A stretch of DNA of 64,000 bases, taken from positions 2,091,873-2,155,872 of the forward strand of contig VYZB01000040.1 in NCBI GenBank assembly GCA_013397455.1. The letters run 5' to 3'. This DNA comes from Crotophaga sulcirostris. Its lineage: Eukaryota; Chordata; Aves; Cuculiformes; Crotophagidae. The position numbers and the translations under genes were made by a program. This document shows, piece by piece, positions 56,301-64,000 of the stretch. The stretch's first letter is position 1. Each line of letters opens with the position of its first letter. The notes below the pieces were generated by a model. It saw nothing but the letters and a program-made list of their open reading frames with translations. It was not told the origin of the DNA and made no database searches.

Positions 56301-59300
56301 ACACAGTCAAAATCCTACGGATTTGTAAGCCCACTCCAATTCCCCTCAATATCAACTGGAAGTTGAACAACCCAACATCCTCCAAAATCAGCTAGGAAAG
56401 GAGAAGGTGTGCCTGCAGCTTACAGTTCTCCAGATTCCTACCTAAAAAAGACAGTCCACACAGCTGAACACACAATGCTAGACTTAAATTTTAGATGGCT
56501 GCAGGGTGGTCATGAGATAAATACCAAGTGTATTTCTATGCCTCTGTATTTATAGTAAGAATGAAAGTCATTTGGATTCAAAAATTCAAAACATGAAATC
56601 TTTTAAACAAAGACATGGTAAGACAAGCCTTGAACAGAGGACTGCCAAATACAAACAATATACACAACCAAACCCAAAAGGGTATTGTGAAACCCTTTCA
56701 GAACCATACAATACTATGGGAATTAAGCAAACTTAAACCTCCCTTGCAATACTCTCATCACAGCTAATTCGTGATTTCCTGTATGCTCAGTACTAACAGT
56801 ACAATGGGGTCTCTTTTGTGAGCCTCCTCCCACAAGCTTTTAAAAAATGCAAGACATTTTTTTCATCTAGCCTGGCATGGCTAAAATACATCCAGTTCTA
56901 TGCAGACAAAAGGTTATTTTCTTAGATGTTGCTTTTGTTTGTAAAAGTAAGAAATAAGTCTGCCATCTGGCTGTCCTGAGTTCAGCGCTCAAAAAGGAGT
57001 AGCACTTTGGTGGCTGAACTGCTGACCATGAGTCTCAACCAGAGTAATGTGGGAAGCCACTTAAATTTTCAGATAACAAGTACAAGTTCCACATTAAGAA
57101 CTATCGGCAAATTCAACACAGCGCAAACAGGCTTTGACAGTCTTCCAGTAGCTGAAAAAAATCAACTCAAGTTTGACAGAAACAAGGAATAAAAAGCCTG
57201 CAGTATTAGCTACAAACCTTGACAGAGAAGGTACTAAGTCCTTTAAGTGCAAGTAACTAGTTTACAGAAGCACTGAAAACTGATATTGCATTTTTTCTCA
57301 AAAATCCTCAAAGCTAACGCACATAAACCAAAACGAACAAGACTTTTCACACCAAAAACTGGTAGCAGAAATGAAAGACAGTAATTCCAGCACAAGGTAG
57401 GCTAGGAAAGGAGCATAACTAACAGAGGCAGCCTTGTAGCATGCAGGAGAGAAATTGGTGAGGGCGCAAAACGCAAAATGCTGCAGCGGCTTTGGTCAGT
57501 ATCTTATTGACCTTTCTTATCCAAGAAATAGCACATTAAGATCAAGAAAGACTTAGCTAGGCAGTTCCAATCAGCATGGGAACGTACGCACAACAAGACT
57601 TAAGATCACTTCTCAGTAATGCTGATTATATAAATGGGAAAAACAGCAACATGAGAAAGGTGATACACATTAATACTATTCAATGAAGCACTAGACATGC
57701 ATTAAGATGGTTGGTACACCACAAATGTGAAAACGCTCATTATCTGGTTGAAAATAAAACAGTTTAATATATCTGGTACAACACATTAAAGAGGAAAAAA
57801 AATATTCAAATATCAGTTTAAGAGTTTGGAGACTGGCTTGTGGTTATCTCTGCTAAACACTTTTGTCCTGTATGACTCTGCAAAGGCTAAAGTGTCATAC
57901 TCGGCAAGAGACAAACTGGCTGCAACCATCTAATGAAATTTGACTCATATGGGAATCGTGATGAAGTGCTTCACACTGCTCTTTCTGCTAAATCATACAT
58001 TTTCTTTATGGGATTGAGTGTGTCACGTTGCAAATACACAGTAATTTTGGACTGTTTGGCATAAAATAGAGGGCTATTTCTGAAAATTCAAATTCAGGTA
58101 AAAAATTCACAGAAGTCAACAGAAACTCTGCAGTTAAAAATTAAAGATACTGGGATCTGCACCAATGGCAAAGACATTACTGTCTGTCAGCCCCTAGCAG
58201 CACCTCTCACTGACTATGACTGTACATATGACTAACAGCTGCCTGGGGCAGCGCTCCCTTCCTGCAAATCCTCCTGCGGATCAGCCCAATCTGACTGGAG
58301 AGCACACATCTTAGTAGAGCTCCTTTCTGGCTCATTCTCCCACCTTCTGACTCACCCAGAGGCTACAATGACACTCTGCAGAGTGAAAAAAATGTACGTA
58401 TAGCAGAATATGATGAAAACACTCCGCAGTGCTGCTCTTCTGGCTTTCTTCCGAGTTCTGACTCCCCAGCACACTGACTGAGCACAACGCAGGACAGCAC
58501 ACTGGCCATTCCTCTACCAGGCCAGGTACAGACATTTTTGGCACATAGCATATGCTCCTGCCATAGGAAAGTAATACATTTTTATGGGAATACGTCAGGG
58601 ACAGCCCTGGAGAACTGGATTTGCCATTCCTGCTGCCATCACAAGGCAGGTGTGGGCTAATTCCATTTGATCATGTTTGGAGGGCAGGAGAGGGGGACAA
58701 TCCTCCACATAGCAGCAGCAATAGCAGCCAGTCTGGCTTTCCAAGGTTACAACAGAAACAAAATAGAAATCAGGACCACTTTCTTGCTGCCCCCCAGAAC
58801 CGAGCTTTCCTAAACCACTATTTGGCTTACCTGTGTTTAGACCCTGCTCTGACTGTCCAGTATGGATGAGGGCCTATATCCCTTCTGCACAAGACCAGAC
58901 ACATTTCAGTAAATGTGCAAAACACTGCGCTGCCCAGCATGGTCTTCCAACTACAGATGTTTCTCACTTCTGAAGGTGACATGTCAACCAAGCACAAAAG
59001 GTGGCATAAGCAACGCTTGCTTTAAAAGGCAGCAAAACGATTATGTTCTCGTCATGTTCCGCACGCTAGTGTGAGAACTAATTGCAAAGCTTCCAGCATA
59101 TCCTGCTGGGAGAGACCTCTTGCCACTCTTATCAAAGGGTGTGCCCATGTACGACAGCAGAAAATGGAATCTATCAAAAAATATCTGGACTGTTCAGGAA
59201 GACCTTTAGTGCACATCCAACAATAAGAAATTTAGACTGCATGCAGAGATTTGGAATGGTGACTCAAGTCAAAAAAACATTTCTCTGCTTCCTTCCTTTT

Positions 59301-60220
59301 CCTGTGAGCTGGCATTAGAGCTCCCCTAAAAAGGCTAAAAGGAGAGGAAGGGTAATGTGGCGAGTTCTGGCATACATACAGAGTCAGAAAGCGTGAACAA
59401 CTTTCATTGCAGACTTATGTAACTTTGCCGGTGGTGACACAACTCGTTGAAAGTGGTTTGGGCACAGATAAAGGACATCCACTGACCTGTAAATAGAACT
59501 ATCAAAATATGCCTTAAAATACCTAACGCAACGAAAAATTATATAATCATATTACCTCACGTTTTAATACTGGAGCTACAAAGCCCCTGTAACATAAATA
59601 AAGACCTTTCTATTCAAAAAAACTCCCCTCAACTTTATAATAACTCTGAACAATTGTTTTCAGCCCTGAGGCCAGCTTTTTCTGCTTTCTGTAGATTCCT
59701 TTCTGGATGACTATGCTGGCAGGTACACTTCAAGGAAGCCACTCCAAAAGGCCCTTGAAAAAAGAAGGTATAATAAAAAATGAAAATGCAGAGATGAGCA
59801 AAGGCTGTCCAAAATAAATACCAACATGAAACATCATATAGCATTAGCAACATCTACTTCAAAGAAAAACAAAAATCAAACAATGTCAATTTTCAATTAT
59901 GTTGATTAGACACAAACTAGATAATTAGTAAATGGAATAATAATACAGGAAACATGATATGTTTGAGATGAAATGCCAAAAATATTTCATAGAACAGACA
60001 ATTTATAATCGCCTCCCTCAAAAATTAAATTCTGGGTCTGCTGTAGCAAACGTAAACACATTACGTTTTGCACATCAAAAACAATTAACCTATTCAGCTA
60101 ATATACAGGTAGTTTTCAGGAGAGGTTTCTTTTGATAGATTTCTTTTAATTTGGAACTTAATTTTACCTTGTGAGTTTTTTTGTAAATTATTATTTCTTT
60201 AGTGTTTCTCTCTTTGTCAG

Positions 60221-60249
60221 AGGTGCTGCCCGTTGCAGTACTCAGACAG
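60221..60249 (+). other. Possible plus-strand micro-exon boundary signals
   Basis: On the plus strand a pyrimidine tract ending TCTCTCTTTGTCAG is followed 29 bases later by CAG|gtaaag, a strong donor match. The pair could define a small exon of an antisense transcript, or the donor alone could end a longer exon. It adjoins the CpG-rich island. Short signal pairs like this arise by chance in long introns. Confidence 0.15.
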
Positions 60250-60254
60250 GTAAA

Positions 60255-60430
60255 GACCCTGTTTCAGGTCGTCCCTCGGTAGCCAAGTGAGCATCGCTGC
60301 CAGCTCCCGCCTGGGCTCTGGAGCGGGCAGCAGGCAGAGCCCGAGGGTGCGGCTGAGGCAGGCTCTGCTCCAGATCCTCCCTGTCCCCGGCGTGGCCACA
60401 GATAGCACCTACGAGGCTGCACAAATTAGA
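60255..60430. promoter_or_regulatory. Short GC- and CpG-rich island in the 5' intron
   Basis: About 170 bases at roughly 64% GC with around ten CpG dinucleotides, while the surrounding intron is AT-rich with very few CpGs. It lies about 3.4 kb inside the first visible donor. In vertebrates such islands usually mark an alternative promoter, an enhancer or an unmethylated first exon. A moderate minus-strand donor (CTCGTAG|gtgct) ends a frame in phase 1 that would match exon 2, but no ATG opens it, so a transcript starting here would still use the MNGP start. Confidence 0.4.
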
Positions 60431-63400
60431 GGAGCCCAGAGATTGTCTCACATTCCTCAAGGAGCCAGTCTCTGGGCAGGTTTAGAAACAATATGAAGTT
60501 TTTTGTCATTTCGACCATCAAAGCTGAGCATCAAAGGACAGGGCTCCACAAGCACCTTAAAAAGTCCAATCAATGGACTCACAGCACCCTTTTTCACAGT
60601 ATAAACAGCTTAAGACACTTACACAGCTTCCCTCTCAATACCATCACATAAGATGTATATTAGTTTCAGCCAGCCAACGCTTTGATGCTGCCAGATTCCC
60701 AAAACACTTCTGAGCACGTTAATCATTTGGGAAAATGGGCTGAGGTTTTCTGTGCCTTGGAAGAGATCCTATCATAATCACAGCTCTGAGATCCTAAAAC
60801 GCCCATCACAACTGGAAATGCTGCTGCAATTGCCAGTCTCCCCAGAGGAATACTGGCAAGGGAGCAAAGGGTTATATTTCAGCAGGAAACGTTAATTTTA
60901 GATTTATCTGCAATGAATGTTTGCTATCTCTTCCTGATCAATACATAGATTAAAATGAATCATCAGTTTTGCTCTCAAAGCAGTAGGAGAGAAAACAACC
61001 CAGAAAACACAGCTGGGAACTTCTGTCTTCCCAAACTGTAAATCTGTTGCTACGCTGTCTGGGAGTGAGAAAGTATGTGCAGCTGAGGAACGAAGGCTAA
61101 AGGGCCATGTACTACAACTTTTTATCCTCACCTTAAATTTTAGGACACGTGTTAAACGTGTAACTCCATCTCTGCTCTCTCACTAAATAAATAATTATGG
61201 GGCCAGAAGGTTAGGGAGCCTCAGATGAGGCTGCTATGCTGCTACACCGCCAGCTGCCATGGGATTTGAAAGCTTGACACATGCTGGAGACTATCACCTC
61301 ATCAATGTTCCCAGCTGGCCTGGGAGGCAGAAACCTAAGTATTGCTCTTAAAGGCAGGTCTCTAAAACACTAGCAGCCAGCCTCTCCAGATTAGGTTCGA
61401 GAAACATAGTCATTACAAATTCATGACAGGTAAAGAAAGTCAAAATGGCAACGTGCAATTGCAGTCCAAAATATCTGCATAGTTTCAAGTGCTATATTTC
61501 AAGTAAGCAAATTAAAGATCACACTACTTCTCAGCACTTTTACTTAGAAGACATGGAAATCCGTGCTTTTCCATACAGTGTTTGCTGTTCAAGCCATTTT
61601 CTTGTAAAGTTAGCATGTTTTTTAATTTTCTATTCTTATGGCATTGCTGTAAACAGGTGTTTTGAGATAATGTCAGTTTTGTCCCCCAAAAAGACTACCC
61701 AGTCTAGCCATCAATCTGCACAAAGGAGGGATTGATTTTATGTTTCAAAATGCTGGCAAGTGCACTACTGTATCCATACCACAACAGTTCACTGTATCCA
61801 GCCCAATCCTACTATCTCCGATTGCACTTTTAACCAAGTACTGCAACTGCTCTGTTTACATTGTAAATAAAATAGAAACAGAGAGATTAGTACACTGAAG
61901 CATGAGACATTTTTAACAAAGACCAGATGCTATTTATCTTTATGATACAGAAGGACACGTTAAGAGCTAACCAAACTGACAAACGTAAGGGCACTTGTAA
62001 TTTGTTTTGTCACACTATCAGGAGCTCCACATTATGATAAAGTGTCACAGCGCAGACAATATTTATGAGGATGAGTTTTTTACATGCAATATACTGCGTG
62101 CTCAAAAGCTGCGTGCTCCAGCTACTCTTTTAACTACACACAACAACACTGAAATGAAAAAATTCACATAGGTGACCGTAGTAGTTTCATTTCAAAAACA
62201 TGGTTTCTCACTGACTAAACTCTTCTGAGCATTACTACAGCAATTCTCAGATAATTACTATTTTATCTGCCAATTCACTAATGACATAACGCATCCCTTG
62301 GTGGAGAAATACTGGATCTGCATTGGGGGGAGGGGGTGCTGTTTACAGAAGGACAGAGAACACCACTGACTGCACCAATTTATGTCCTTGATGCCATTAA
62401 ACAAATGCAGAAAAATTCCATTCACATCCCAAGTATTATTTTACATTAACAATAACAAAACAGTTTAACCCTCTCAATTTCTCTCTCCTGTTTATGAATT
62501 GCAGCCACCCCATAAACCTCCATTTCTTGTCAGATTGGGAAACTGTGGCAGATCTGGGGCATGCAGTGGTTTGCTGCAAGTGGACAAAATATTTTGTTAC
62601 AGGCTTACTCTCAGATGGTTGTCATAGCAGCAAACCAAAGAGGACATTATCTATAAAACATTAAGAGATTCCAATATTGAAATTTCGCTGCCTTTGGGGG
62701 TCAATAAAGAGCAATGATATAAATATACTAAAGTTAGCAGCTTGGGCTGCTAATTTTACATGCCTGCTTCACCAACGCACAGCTAAAAATAGATAAAACA
62801 GATAAGAATACAGAACAAAGAGATGCGCTGGACAATTATCTTTCTACTAGCATAGTCTACTTTACAGCAAGCTTTTTAACCTTTTTTATTTGTAAAGGAT
62901 ATAGATTTTGAAAGTGCTGCTCAATAGGATTTCAGCTCAAATTACTTAAATATAGATTTTATTTTTCTCAATATTTTCTTGTTCCCTTCCTAGTGGGATG
63001 CAATAATGAGATTTGAAATATTCTAATAAGGGCATCAGGCTACTTGCCAAGGGGCTCGAATACTAAATAAGAATATTTACATCTTCTAAGACCCAGGAGA
63101 AGAAATCAGTGCGATGCACTTCAAACATGTATGTACATTGCAAATACCATGGTTAAGTTTAATTCACTGGGAAAAAAAAAAGCACACATTCACTTGAGTT
63201 ATTAGGCCTAATTATTTTCAATGAGGCTAAAGGGATGATTATCTTTAGAGGCTCTGGCCTAAAAGCAAACATTCTTCATGATAAGGTCAACAGTTATTAA
63301 AATATAAGTCCACATTAAATTGTTTAAGTTAGAACTTAACTTGTGAAATTTTCAAAACCGCCACTGATAACAGTGTTTTCTACCATTATTCTGTCCAGAC

Positions 63401-63820
63401 CAGTACTATGAGTGAAATCTTGACTTTTGAATTTAATTTTTTACAGGAACACAAAGCAGCATAGCAGACTGACTCATATCTACATGGTAAACAGGCTCAT
63501 TCTCCGCTCTGTAGCCTTCTTTTGGTATCATTTGCTTACAAAATGATAGTGTTTATACACAGAATCGACATTCTGTCTCCTTAAGTCTGGGGGGAAAGGA
63601 AAAAAAGAAATCTCCTCCGGATTAGCATGATAATTTATGCCAAGCAGTTCGGGAGGCATATCTGCAACATCACCCCACATATATTATTCATGTTACCTTA
63701 AAAACAAGCAGCTATCCGTAAATGCATTTGCTAGCACAGGGGGTTTATTTTAGAAGAAAAAAAAAGGAAGAGGAAAGAAAGAAAAAAAGAGAAATTCAAG
63801 TTTATGGGGAAGAGCCTTAC

Positions 63821-63898
63821 CTCTCGGATACTGAGCCCGCCCGGCAGATTTAGCAAAACCATTTTAGTAGAGAGGCCCTGAGCACTTTTCACAGCCAT
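63821..63898 (-). other. CTBP1: Candidate 5' exon of CTBP1 with uORF
   Basis: On the minus strand an ATG at 63898-63896 opens 26 codons (MAVKSAQGLSTKMVLL then NLPGGLSIRE) up to CGAGAG|gtaagg, a strong splice donor followed by a long pyrimidine tract. The end is phase 0, so joining to exon 2 (GC ATT CGA…) shifts frame and runs AFDLRS to TGA at 35945-35943, overlapping the MNGP ATG. The exon therefore cannot add an N-terminus to CTBP1 by direct splicing. It would serve as a 5' UTR exon carrying a 32-codon uORF (20 codons from the inner ATG at 63862). Coordinates mark only the ORF part; the exon's 5' end is unknown. It might instead splice to an unseen exon. Confidence 0.45.
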
Positions 63899-63907
63899 AA
63901 AACACCG

Positions 63908-63915
63908 CTTTTAAA
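63908..63915 (-). promoter_or_regulatory. TATA-like element TTTAAAAG
   Basis: Minus-strand TTTAAAAG ten bases upstream of ATG 63898, between GC-rich sequence and the candidate exon. If it is a working TATA box, transcription would start near 63880 and skip the first ATG, leaving the ATG at 63862-63860 as the first uORF start. Confidence 0.2.
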
Positions 63916-63919
63916 CTTC

Positions 63920-64000
63920 CTGTTTATTGGAATATCAGAGCAGCTTTCACCCCGCCTGCGCTCCACCAGCATCGCCCCCCAGTCCCGAGCGGGGGCACCG
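63920..64000 (-). promoter_or_regulatory. Start of a GC-rich region at the window edge
   Basis: From about 63950 to the window end the sequence becomes GC- and CpG-rich, in contrast to the AT-rich intron. This fits the edge of a CpG-island promoter upstream of CTBP1 on the minus strand. It also contains a second short upstream frame (ATG at 63972-63970, 27 codons, ending at 63889). The window ends before the island can be judged. Confidence 0.45.

Noticed and set aside
60242..60460. Minus-strand frame in the CpG island as an alternative CTBP1 N-terminus
   Set aside because: The phase fits exon 2 at CTCGTAG|gt, but the frame opens with TTG, has no ATG before the donor and meets a TAA upstream, so it cannot supply a start codon.

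Overview
This 64 kb window is vertebrate nuclear DNA. It is AT-rich, CpG-poor, full of long introns and has no bacterial-type gene packing. It holds most of one gene on the minus strand: CTBP1, C-terminal-binding protein 1, an NAD(H)-binding transcriptional corepressor also known as the membrane-fission factor BARS. I saw almost no interspersed repeats (no CR1, SINE or LTR element I could name). That, with the CTBP1 sequence itself, suggests a sauropsid, most likely a bird, but the species cannot be fixed from the sequence alone.

Layout, read 5' to 3' on the minus strand (descending coordinates). A possible untranslated or uORF-bearing first exon with a good splice donor lies at the right edge (63821 and above), next to the start of a GC-rich stretch that runs out of the window. 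A 27.9 kb intron follows. Eight coding exons then lie at 35809-35963, 25356-25500, 21192-21398, 15372-15586, 11674-11804, 9380-9507, 7310-7427 and 1655-1838. The 3' UTR extends to about 750, or possibly to about 590 or 380. All splice junctions are GT-AG and all reading phases match. From the internal ATG at 35946 the exons encode 421 residues ending in SDQL. Adding the 19 N-terminal residues of the long vertebrate form gives the familiar 440. The window does not show an in-frame upstream coding exon, which would have to end in phase 1, so the long-form N-terminus is probably encoded upstream of the window.

The protein has everything expected of an active CtBP: the PXDLS-binding N-terminal region, the Rossmann GxGxxG motif, the Arg/Glu/His catalytic triad with the pocket Trp, the C-terminal SP phosphorylation and VKPE sumoylation motifs, and a PDZ-ligand end. 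The acceptor of the last exon is a tandem CAGCAG, which predicts a one-serine splice variant.

The rest is intronic. It contains a few low-complexity tracts, a perfect 29 bp tandem duplication, a short GC- and CpG-rich island at about 60.25-60.43 kb, and a 217 bp exon-like segment at 39325-39541 with one in-frame TGA that may be a decayed exon. I found no tRNA, rRNA, CRISPR or intact mobile element, and no convincing second gene. I see no previously undescribed system here. The best leads are the 5' uORF arrangement, the intronic CpG island and the exon-like segment.
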